Positions 18,791-28,400 of a DNA stretch of 64,000 nucleotides are shown here, one piece after another. A program made the position numbers and the translations under genes. This stretch comes from Ignavibacteriota bacterium (GTDB taxonomy: Bacteria; Bacteroidota; Ignavibacteria; UBA10030; SZUA-254), in NCBI GenBank assembly GCA_025358305.1, contig JANYJZ010000037.1, positions 1-64,000 on the forward strand. Direction: 5' to 3'. Numbering within the stretch: position 1 is the stretch's first letter; every line of letters starts with the position of its first letter. Below the pieces are notes generated by a model. The model worked only from the letters and a program-made list of their open reading frames with translations. It searched no databases and was not told the origin of the DNA.

Positions 18791-19636
18791 CTACGCCCAG
18801 AGATAGTTCAGGAGCTTGGTGACGGTCTCCTTCATCTCTTTCCTGTGGACGACCATGTCGACGAACCCGTGCTCCATCTGGAACTCGGAGCGCTGGAATC
18901 CCGGCGGCAGGTCCTTGCCGATCGTCTGCTTGATGACGCGCGGCCCGGCGAACCCGATGAGCGCCGCCGGTTCCGCCAGGTTGACGTCCCCGAGCATCGC
19001 GTAGCTCGCGGTAACGCCGCCGGTCGTCGGATCGGTCATCAAGGATATGTACGGGATCCCCGCATCGGAGAGCTGCGCGAGCCGTCCGCTCGTCTTGGCG
19101 AGCTGCATGAGGGAAAGGGCTCCCTCCATCATGCGGGCGCCGCCGCTCGAGGATATGATGATGAGCGGGCACTTCGATTTGAGCGCCTTTTCCGCGGCCC
19201 GTGCGACCTTCTCCCCCACAACCGAGCCCATGCTCCCGCCGATGAACCCGAAGTCCATCGCCGCGATGGCGATCGGCATGCCCGAGATCTTCCCGGTCCC
19301 GGTCCTCACCGCGTCCTGGAGCCCCGTTTTGCGCATCGACTCCTTGATCCGTTCCTTGTACAGCTTCGTATCCTTGAAGTTGATCGGATCGGTGGAGCGC
19401 ATCTTGCGGTCCATCTCCTTGAAGGAGCCTTCGTCGAGGAGGAACGAGAGGTACTGCTCGCTCGTGATTCGGAAATGGTACTGGCACTTGAGGCAGGTGA
19501 ACAGCTGCTGTTCCAGCTGAGACCGGTGGATGATCTCCCCGCAGCTCTCGCACTTGATCCACATCCCGTCGGGAATATCCTTCCTCTGCGCGTCGTTGAC
19601 GTTGATGCTGACTTTGGAACGGCGGAACCATGCCAT
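18791..19636 (-). CDS. accD: Acetyl-CoA carboxylase carboxyltransferase subunit beta
   Basis: AccD is one half of the carboxyltransferase that moves CO2 from biotin to acetyl-CoA, making malonyl-CoA for fatty acid synthesis. The 281-residue protein has the N-terminal four-cysteine zinc ribbon (CESCGEIIHRSQLEQQ then CLKCQYHF), GMPIAIAAMDFGFIGGSMGS and LIIISSSGGARMMEGALSLM, with the oxyanion-hole glycines, and GFAGPRVIKQTIGKDLPPGF. Length and order match bacterial AccD. The start has AAGGG 9 nt upstream. It is 5 bp downstream of tsaB, an arrangement suggesting one transcript porX-tsaE-tsaB-accD. Confidence 0.96.
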   Translation of the reverse strand: MAWFRRSKVSINVNDAQRKDIPDGMWIKCESCGEIIHRSQLEQQLFTCLKCQYHFRITSEQYLSFLLDEGSFKEMDRKMRSTDPINFKDTKLYKERIKESMRKTGLQDAVRTGTGKISGMPIAIAAMDFGFIGGSMGSVVGEKVARAAEKALKSKCPLIIISSSGGARMMEGALSLMQLAKTSGRLAQLSDAGIPYISLMTDPTTGGVTASYAMLGDVNLAEPAALIGFAGPRVIKQTIGKDLPPGFQRSEFQMEHGFVDMVVHRKEMKETVTKLLNYLWA

Positions 19637-19641
19637 GGGAG

Positions 19642-20352
19642 TTACCCTTGTTGTGGAAGTGGGATCGCTGTCGTGTAGAATTCCTTGCCGTACTCGGGCT
19701 CGAGCGACTCGAGATCGGCCCGTTCGCCGTAAAGGAGTCTCGCTTCTCCGAGGATCGCCACCGCAGCAGCTGAGCAGAGCTCCTGGCCCGGCAGGGGCAC
19801 CGCAAAGAGTTCGGCCGCGGCACGCTCGATCTTCGCGCTGCCGTCACCGGTCAGAACGATCTTCTCCCCCCCCGCGAACTGCGCCAGCTGGGCGAGGAGA
19901 GCGTGCACTGTGAGTGCCGCCCGGGGCATGAGCGCTCCGAGCGCAGAGCCGTTCCACGAGAAGAGCGCGGCGAAGACCTCGTCCCGGCGCGCGTCGAGCG
20001 CCGCGAGGACGCGGCCGCCGGACAAAAGCCGGCCGTCTCTGACGGCCCGGAGCGCGAGCGCTTCGAGCGTCGGTACGGCAACAAGCGGCAGATCGGCCGC
20101 AAAGGCGAGCCCTTTCGCCGTGCTGAGCCCAATGCGCAGGCCCGTGAACGAACCGGGGCCGATGGAACAGGCGATGCCGTCGAGCTCCCGTACCGGAACG
20201 CCGGCGGATCGGAGAAGGCCGTCAATGAGCGACAAAAGCATTTCCGAATGGATCTGCGGCGCGATACGCTGCGACTCTCCGATGACGGCACCGTCTCTGA
20301 CGAGCGCCGCTCCGCAGACGACCGAGGCCGTTTCGATGCCGAGGATGGTCAC
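19642..20352 (-). CDS. tsaB: tRNA threonylcarbamoyladenosine biosynthesis protein TsaB
   Basis: TsaB is a YeaZ-type, ASKHA-fold partner of TsaD in making t6A37 of tRNAs decoding ANN codons. The 236-residue protein starts ILGIETASVVCGAALVRDGA, then carries ACSIGPGSFTGLRIGLSTAK, the family signature. A GTG at 20352 is the start: it overlaps the TGA of tsaE as GTGA, and longer frames run into tsaE. Neighbouring tsaE belongs to the same pathway. The C-terminal region (SLEPEYGKEFYTT) is normal. Confidence 0.93.
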   Translation of the reverse strand: MTILGIETASVVCGAALVRDGAVIGESQRIAPQIHSEMLLSLIDGLLRSAGVPVRELDGIACSIGPGSFTGLRIGLSTAKGLAFAADLPLVAVPTLEALALRAVRDGRLLSGGRVLAALDARRDEVFAALFSWNGSALGALMPRAALTVHALLAQLAQFAGGEKIVLTGDGSAKIERAAAELFAVPLPGQELCSAAAVAILGEARLLYGERADLESLEPEYGKEFYTTAIPLPQQG

Positions 20353-20789
20353 GCGGTCACCGCCGATGGCTCTTCGATGGCGATCCGGCGGCCGCCGTCG
20401 GTGGAGCCGTGCGCGAGACGCACATTGTAGCGCCGCGCGGGAAGGAACGCTTCCACCTGTTCGGCCCATTCCACGAGACAGATGCCGCCGGAGGAGAGGT
20501 ACTCCTCAAAGCCGATCTCCCGGAGCTCGCTCCGGCTTTTCAGCCGGTAGAAGTCAAAATGGTACACGATCCCCGTCCTTCCCTCGTACTGATTGACGAT
20601 CGTGAAGGTCGGGCTCGTGACGTGGACGGCGACCCCGAGGCCGCGGCAGATCCCCTTGATGAACCGGGTCTTGCCGGTGCCGAGCGTCCCGAAGAGTGCG
20701 ACGACGTCTCCGGGCCGCAGTCGGGACGCGAACGACGCGCCCAGGGCGATCGTCTCCTCTTCGGTCGATGTGTCGACGGTGCGGGCCAT
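20349..20789 (-). CDS. tsaE: tRNA threonylcarbamoyladenosine biosynthesis ATPase TsaE
   Basis: A P-loop ATPase of 146 residues that works with TsaB and TsaD in t6A formation. Walker A is visible as FGTLGTGKTRFIKG; VTSPTFTIVNQYEG, YHFDFYRLKS and the Walker B-like LVEWAEQVEAFLP are diagnostic. The ATG at 20789 lies 12 nt after the porX stop; a TTG at 20798 is possible but has no SD either. The stop overlaps tsaB by 4 bp. Confidence 0.94.
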   Translation of the reverse strand: MARTVDTSTEEETIALGASFASRLRPGDVVALFGTLGTGKTRFIKGICRGLGVAVHVTSPTFTIVNQYEGRTGIVYHFDFYRLKSRSELREIGFEEYLSSGGICLVEWAEQVEAFLPARRYNVRLAHGSTDGGRRIAIEEPSAVTA

Positions 20790-20801
20790 CGAGTGCAAGG
20801 C

Positions 20802-22373
20802 TTACTTCGGCTCGAGTTTTACGACCGGGAGGATCATCTCCTCCATGGAGATGCCGCCGTGCTGGAAGCTGTCCCGGTACTGGTTGACGTACTTGTGGTA
20901 GTCCGTCGGATAGACGAAGTAATAGTCTTCCTTCGCGATGAGGTAGTTGATCGTCGAACTCCGCTTCGGGAGCCGGAAGTCCTTCGGATTCTTCACGAGG
21001 ATCGCGTGCCGATCGTCGCACTTCAGGTTGCGGCCGTACTTGTACCGCAAGTTCGTCGAGGCTTCCCGGTCGCCGATGACCTTGACGCCGCGCAGGCTCC
21101 GGATGCTCCCGTGATCGGTGGTGAGGATGATCGTGACGTTCTTCTGGCGCGAGAGCGTCTTGAGCATGCCGAACAGCGCGCTGTGCCGAAACCAGGACGC
21201 CGTGAGCGACCGGTACGCGGCCTCGTCGGGGGCGATTTCCTTCAAAAGGTCGGAGTCCGACCGCCCGTGCGCGAGCATGTCGACGAAGTTCACGACGATC
21301 GCCGTGAGGCGGTTCTTCGTGTAGGAGAGGATGTTGTTCTCGATGCTGCGGCCGAACTCCGCGTCGAGGATCTTCACGTACTTCGAGTCGGGCTTCAGCT
21401 GGATCTTGCGCCGCTCAAGGAGGTTGTCCATGAACTGGTGCTCGTGGCGGTTGAGGCTGTTGTCGTCGTCCTCCATCTGCGCCCAGATATCGGGGAACCG
21501 GACCTCTATCTCGTCCGGGAACGCGCCGCTGAAGATCGCGTTGCGCGAATACGGCGTCGCCGTCGGAAGGATCGAGTAGTAGTACTCGCGCGAGATCGAA
21601 TAGTACTCCCGCAGGACCGTCTCCATGAGCATCCACTGGTCGAGCCTGAGGCAGTCGATGACGAAGAAGAAGACGGACTTGTCCGGGGTCAGCTCGGGGA
21701 TGAGGTAGCGCTCGATGACGTCGACCGACAGGGTCGGCCGGTTCTTCTGCTCAAGCCAGTTGCGGTAGTTCCGCTCGATGAACTTCGAGAACTCGACGTT
21801 GCATTCCCGGATCTGATCGATGAGCGTTTGGGTCAGGCCCAGCTCCGGGTGCGAGTCCATCTCGATGGACCAGTCGACGAGGCGCGCGGCGATGCCGGTC
21901 CAGTCCGAGGCGTTCAAAGGCCCCTGAAGCGCGAGCGAGATCTCGTTGAATTCTTTGATGTAGTCGCGAGAGACGGCCGCGCCGGTGATCTTCTTCCGCT
22001 CGAGAAACTTCTTGCAGGCCAACAGCACCTGGCTCGGGTTCACGGGCTTCGTGAGGTAATCGCTGATCTTGACGCCGATGGCGTCCTCCATGAGCCCCTC
22101 GTCCTCGTTCTTCGTGACCATGACGACCGGAACCTCGGGGCGCAGGTTGTTGATGGCCGACAAGGTCTTGAGGCCCCCCATTCCGGCCATCATCTCGTCG
22201 AGGAAGACGAGGTCGAACGCTCGGTCCTTCACCATGTCGATGGCGTCCTCGCCGTTCGTCGCCGTTTCGACGGAGTAGCCTTTCTCCGACAGGAGAAGGA
22301 TATGGGGCCGAAGGAGCTCGATTTCGTCGTCAACCCAGAGTATTTTGCCTTTTGTCGCGGTCATGACAGCCAT
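20802..22373 (-). CDS. porX: PorX-type response regulator with PglZ domain (T9SS regulator)
   Basis: Residues 1-125 are a response-regulator receiver domain: ILWVDDEIELLRPHILLLSE, the phosphoacceptor in LVFLDEMMAGMGG and the switch lysine in DYLTKPVNP. A helical linker follows, then a PglZ/alkaline-phosphatase-superfamily domain with FFFVIDCLRLDQW, PTATPYSRNAIFSG and ILTTDHGSIRS as metal or nucleotide ligands. This fusion is the hallmark of PorX, which with PorY controls T9SS genes and activity and whose PglZ domain has phosphodiesterase activity in characterised members. AGGA lies 5 nt before the ATG at 22373. It is 67 bp downstream of sprA and could share its message. Confidence 0.93.
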   Translation of the reverse strand: MAVMTATKGKILWVDDEIELLRPHILLLSEKGYSVETATNGEDAIDMVKDRAFDLVFLDEMMAGMGGLKTLSAINNLRPEVPVVMVTKNEDEGLMEDAIGVKISDYLTKPVNPSQVLLACKKFLERKKITGAAVSRDYIKEFNEISLALQGPLNASDWTGIAARLVDWSIEMDSHPELGLTQTLIDQIRECNVEFSKFIERNYRNWLEQKNRPTLSVDVIERYLIPELTPDKSVFFFVIDCLRLDQWMLMETVLREYYSISREYYYSILPTATPYSRNAIFSGAFPDEIEVRFPDIWAQMEDDDNSLNRHEHQFMDNLLERRKIQLKPDSKYVKILDAEFGRSIENNILSYTKNRLTAIVVNFVDMLAHGRSDSDLLKEIAPDEAAYRSLTASWFRHSALFGMLKTLSRQKNVTIILTTDHGSIRSLRGVKVIGDREASTNLRYKYGRNLKCDDRHAILVKNPKDFRLPKRSSTINYLIAKEDYYFVYPTDYHKYVNQYRDSFQHGGISMEEMILPVVKLEPK

Positions 22374-22440
22374 GGGGGTCCTCGCTGGTAAAGTAAGGAA
22401 ATCGTGAGAGAGAATCAATGAAGCTGGTCCGGGGGGCGGA

Positions 22441-25400
22441 TCAGATCGAGATGTGGATGTCGATCCCAGCCTCGTTGGTCGTATTGCCGACGATGAACGA
22501 ACCGCCCTCGTCGGGAGCGATCCTGGTGTACCGGTAGTAGAGGCCGGCGGTGACGCGCGTGCTCAGGACGTACTTCACCTGCGGTTCGATCGACGTGCGC
22601 GTGTTGCCGTCAAGAGGCGTCCCTTCCTGGTTGAGGGAGAGATACTGCAGGAGATGCTGCCGCTTGGAGTTCTTCGTCCGGGAGTAGGTGAGGCTCACGT
22701 CGATGTCGTTCGAGAGGTTCAGCCCGAAGAGCGGGAACGAGAACCCTCGCCGGTTGAACGAGAGCGAGAGAGACATCTCGTTCGCAAGCGTCTCGACGAT
22801 ATTCTTTGAGGAGGCGTTGAGATTGAGGTCGTACGAGGTCGTCGTGTTGTACCGGATCGAGCCCGTGAGGTTCCCCTTCATGATCTGCTTGAAGGTGGCG
22901 TTGATGCTCGCCAGCGGCGAGAATCCGTATGTGATGCGCTCCGCGTCGGTCTGCTCTTCCCCCGTCGGCAATCCGCGGAAGTCACGCCGGAACCCGGAGA
23001 CGTACGCGTGCTCGAGCGTCATCCGTTCGATGACGTTGGAGAAACCGAGCGTCTTCTCGACGCCGTCCCACCGGAGCGACCAGTTGGGGCGCGGGACGTA
23101 CTGGCCGAAGAGCTTGCTCAAGAAAGGCAGGGCCTCGAACCCCTTCTCAAATGCGTTCGAGATCGCCGCGTTCGAATTCTGATCTTCCGGCGAGAGCGCA
23201 TCGTACTTCTTCCCGACATCCTCGAGGCTGCTCTTGAACACCTTGAAGAAGAGCACCGGCGGCAGCGTGAGGTACGACCGTTCGATGTTCCCCGAGGTCG
23301 AGACGAGGCCGGCGACCGGGGTGCCGGCGGCGTCGGTGGTGATGGAGGTCGACTTGTTAAACTGCCAGGCGACCTTCCAGTCGATGTCGAGCGTCGCGCC
23401 GGCCCACAAGGGACGGTTCGTCTTGAGCGTGATGCCGTTCGCTTGGGAGAACTGGTCCGTGAGGTTTGCGTTCGCGGCGCGCAGGCCGTGCTCGGTCTTC
23501 CATCCGACGAACGGGAAGCTCGAGGAGGGCGACCACCGAAGCTTGCCGCTCGGATCGGAGATTAGCCCGAGCTGGTAGAGCCGGGACGGGCCGTTCTCGA
23601 GCCGGGGTTCCTGGAACGGGAGCCTGCCCCAGAAGTTCTGGAACCCGGGGGCCCCGACGACGCCGGTGTTTGTCGCCCGGTTGCTCTGCGTGAACGAAAC
23701 GTTGATGTTCTCGTAGTCGAGGAACGGATACTTGATGAACATCTTTGCCATCGATTTCAGCTCGTTGAGGATGTTCAAGGGCTTCCCCTTCGGGGCCGCC
23801 GGCGCTTCCGGCTTTTCCGCCTTCTTCCCCGGATTCGTGGAGTCGGCGGAAGCCGTGGAGGTCGTGTCGCGCTCCTTCGTACGGACAGGTGCGGGTCGTG
23901 CAGGCGTCGTCGGCGGTTCCTTGTCCTCGACGAACCAGGGATCGGTGAGCGCCTTCAAGCGGAAGCTCATCGCAAGGTTGCCGCTGTTGTCCCAGCCCGC
24001 GCTTTTGCCGATATCGCCCTGCTGAAAAGAGTTCTGCCAGCTGTAGTTCACCCCGTAGCCCGCCTGAAAGTCGAGGTACTTCGTCACGTCCAGGATGTTC
24101 GGGATCCTCGGCTTCATGTTCACCGTCACTCGCTGCCGATAGCTCCGGTCGGAGCCGCCAAAGAGGATGCTGTTCAGGATCGATCCGAACCCCCGTCCGA
24201 CCGAGTCGTTGTCGAGGGGCTGGAGGTTCCGGTCGGTGCCGAGGCTGTAGTCGCCGCCGAACCCGAGGAGGCCGCCTTCGGTGAGCTTCCAGGCGAAGCC
24301 GAGGGATTTCGTGACGGTGAAGCTCCTCGTGTCGCGCGGGATGGCGTCCGGGATGCGCGTCAGTTCGAGAGTCCGTGCGCGGTTCGCCGACACGTCGGCC
24401 CGGACGTTGAGGATCGGGAGGTAGTAGAACTTCCAGTCCTTGAACTCTCTGAGGATGAAGATCGACGAGAAGAGGCTCTTGAACGGCTGGAAGTAGCCGT
24501 CCTGGGGAAGCGTTACGGCGTATCCTCCGCGCATGCCCCAGAGCCACGCCGTCCGGGCAAGGATCGCCGGATCGCGGTCGTTCGCCTTGTTGTAATTGAA
24601 GCTGAACGCCAGCTTGTTGATGGTCTCCCGGATGTACCACTTCTGCGACGGGATGAGGACGCGCATGTTCGTCAAGGCGTACGTGCTTTGCACATGGAGC
24701 GTCTGCGACTGCCGGATGAGGCTGTCCGCGGCGGCGGCCCCGCCGCCGAGCGAATCAGGCCGTGCCGCGGTCCGCGCCGCCGCCTCGCTGACGACGACGT
24801 CGGTGTTCGGCATGTACTTCGGCTTCGAGATGTTCTCCGTATGGGAGAACGCAAACGGGATGCTCGAGCCCGCCCAGTCGCTCGGGAGGAACTTGTCGAG
24901 CGCGAAGTTCGTCGTCACCGACCAGGTGATGCCGGTCGTCTGACTTCCGAAGCGGTCGGTGAGCGAGTGGAAGTTCGGGTCGACCTTCGAGTAATTGAAC
25001 GCGACGTTGCCGAAGTCCGCGAGCTTGATCTGCGTGTCGAACCGGTATGCGATCCCGGGATCGCTGTTGACGTCGACGAGCCGCAGTTCGTTCACCCAGA
25101 CGTCCCCCGTCAGGGTGCTGTTGGTCCCCTGGGGCGACGGGTTCGCGATGCCGATCGAGATCTCCTGGACCTGCCGAAGCGAGGGATTTCCCTGAATGGC
25201 GTATGTCGCCCCGGGGACGCCGTTCTCCGCCGGGACCCGAAAGAGTTTGTTGATGGAATCCCGGGCCGTTTTGATCGACGTGATCTGCGCGAAGACGATG
25301 TTGATCTCATTCAAGGGGTCCCATCCCCGTCTGATCGGAGCTCGGTATTCATAGAAATTGAGCGAGTCCGCTCCGAACCGGATGAATGCCTCCGCGTCGT

Positions 25401-28400
25401 ACTGGTCGGGCGAATTGAAGGTGAAAGCGTCGTCGCCGTGGACGAACATCTTCAACGACTTGTAGTTGAACAGGTCGATCGGCCGCGTGATGAACTTCTT
25501 TACGACCTGCCGGGAGTCTCCCTTGGCGAGACCGCGGATCAAGAGTTCCAGGGACTGCTCGTTCCCCTGGATGACCTGGTCGGGCTGCGTCCGGTCCACT
25601 TCGCGCTGCACGCCCGGCGGGCCGACGTACCCCGGGTTGTCCTCGATGTTCACGACCGAGACCTTCATGATGGAATCGTTGTGCACCCGCTCTTCCCACT
25701 GGTTGCCGACGAACCCGATGTCCGCAATGTGGAGGCTCACCGAGTCCTTGAACCCGCTCAGCCAGAGACGGAAGTACTGGACCGACCGCAGGATCGACGC
25801 CGCGTCGCCGCTGCTCCCGACGACCCTGGTCGGTTGGAGAAGCGGGATCCGGTACTGGTACCACTTGTTGCTCCCCCCGCCGACGATGTAGTTGTTCTGG
25901 AACTCCGCCGAGCCGGTGGAATCGGTGATGTAGCTCTTGTCGAGCGGGACCTCGTACTCCAGGTACTCGTTGTTCAGATTGACGGTATAGTCGCTGTTGA
26001 GGTCCTCGGTGTTCGGAAAGAGCCCCGATGCGTCTCCGCCGTCCTGGGCGTTCTTCTCCGACCCGTTTCGATGAGAGAAATCGGTCTGGCTTTTGAAGGA
26101 GTAGTCGTCCCCCGCCGGGTCGTTCGGATCGACGTCCGGGTCGCCGGCGTTGGCGACGAGGAAGTCGTGGTGGAGACGGATCTCCACCGCGTCCGGCTCC
26201 ATGTCAAGACCGACGTCCTCCTCATCCTTGTTGAGAATGCCGTTCGGGAGACCGTTCGGATTCGAGGGCGTCACAAGGTAGTCCTCGGAGTTCAGCTTGC
26301 CGTCGGGGATGACGTCCTCGCTGATGCGTCCGATATTGACCATCATGCGCCCCGATTTCAGATTGATGCTGTCCGCGGCGGACGCCCGCATCCAGATCTC
26401 GAGGTAGTTCACGTTCTGTTCGAGGAGGCTGCCGGCGGTCGCGCCGATGTACCGCATGATGCCGTTCCAGTTGTTCTTCACTTCCGGCAGACCCCGGTGC
26501 AGCCACAGGTTGAGGGCGGGCGCGTAGTTGTACATCGCGCGGCGGCTCGGGTAATAGTCGATGTCGAGGACCTGCACGATGTCCTGGCCCGGCCGGTACT
26601 GCTTGTTCGGCCAGATCTCCCGGATCGTTGCGGCGTTCGGACGATTGTACCAGAGCATCCGGGCCCTGGACCAGTCCTTCACGCTGTCGGGGACGTCCCC
26701 GAGCCTGCTCGAGATCGGCGCGCTCGAAGGTGTCCAGGAGGAAAAGAACACCGTCATCGGGATCGTCCGGCGGGCGCCCTCAAAATCGTCGAGGTATGCG
26801 ATGCTCGCTCCGTTGTCGCTCGGGATCGTGCTCTTCTTCGTGTTCGGGTCGGGGAGGATGTACGCCGCCTCGCCCGAAAACCGAATGTTCGACATCTCCC
26901 GGGTGCGGAGGAACGGAAGGGCGTCGATCGCTTCGGTGAGGAACGGCAGGTCGAACGCCGACGAAAAATCCGTGCCGAGGATCATGTTCTTCGTCGGCTC
27001 CTCGCCGAGCCGCACTTTGTCGCTCAGCGTCGCCTGGCTCAGGGTCATGAGCGTGAACCCGAGGTTCGTCTTCGGGATCAACGCAAGCTCGGCGCGGGCG
27101 CCGATAAGGGTCTTCGAGGCGAGCTGGAAGAGGTCGTTCTGCTCGTACTTCACCTGCACGTCCGCCCCCGGCACGAGCGCCTCGGGCTTCCGGATCGTCA
27201 CCTGGCCGCCGATGTAGTCGACGGTGTAGTCGACGTTCGCCACCAAGGGCGTCCCGTTGTAGAGGACCTGGACAGACCCCTCGACGACGTTGAATCCGAG
27301 GTTGTAGCTCGTCGAGACGGCGCTCGAGAACTTCCCCTTCATGATGTAACGGTTCTTGAAGGAGTTCCTCTGCGCGGCGACCTGGGTCGTGTCGTAGATG
27401 TCGCTGAATAGAAGCGAATCGGTGACCGCGATGCCCCCGTTGGTCGGCAACGCGAAATAGTTCCGGATCGTCTGATCGAGGGGCCGGAGCGTTGGGAAGA
27501 TGACCTCGCCCCGCTCGGGATCGACCGTCAGGCCGGGGATGAAGTCGAATTGGTTGTTCGGCACGGGTGAGTTGTTGTCGTCGAAGCGGTCGAGGCCAAC
27601 GACCTCCATGATGCTCTTGCCGAGGACGACGTCGACGTCCGCGGCTCCCGGGGTCCGGCGGAAGACCCTCAAGTCGAACCCTTCCTTCTTGAGCCCCGTC
27701 CCGCCGAGAGAATAGATGTTCTTCATCATGAGGTCCCAGGCAGGCTTGTAGTTCGGGTGGTTCTGGATGTCCTTCGGCTTGATGAGCTTCAGGATGAGGC
27801 GGTTCTCGCCCTGGACGCTGTCGCCGTAGACCTGGCTCTCGGCCTGGCCCAGGATGCGGTAGGTCACGGCGAGGGCGTGCGTCGCATCGTTGAAGCTCGT
27901 GAGGATCGCGACGTGGCCGTCGAAGCCGTTGAGGTCGTACTTGTAATCCTTCCCCGGCTCGAGCCTGATCCAGCGACCCTGTTCGAAGTTCCCCTCGTCG
28001 ATCCTCAATCCCGTGGTGTCCTGGCCGACATAGCCGTGCTGGGAGACTGGGTGCGGCGGCAGGTCGACGTAGGCGGTGGCGTTGACGAGGTTCTGGCTTC
28101 CGTTGGGATTCTCGACGAAGAGCCGGTAGACGTCGAGCTGGATGATCTGGTTGTAGCGCATCTCCGGGGTGATCAACGGGACGATCTGACGCAGCGACGG
28201 CCAGAAGCTCCGGTAGAGCGTATCGACGAAGAAGTGATTTTCCGCGTAATGGTCGAAGTAGAGTTCCGTCAGCGACGACTGCTGGCCGCCCTTGAGGGAG
28301 AGCTCCTTCGTCTGGCCCTTCTTCTGGGAGAGGAGGGTCGTAAGGGTGAGCGGTCCGGCCTGCATCCTCGCCTTGATGCCGAAGAGAGCTTGACCGCCGC

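Noticed and set aside
24688-27411. Open frame of 907 codons on the plus strand inside sprA
   Set aside because: It is antisense to well-matched SprA coding sequence, rich in Arg, Asp, Val and Leu as expected for a GC-driven shadow frame, and has no SD or recognisable domain.
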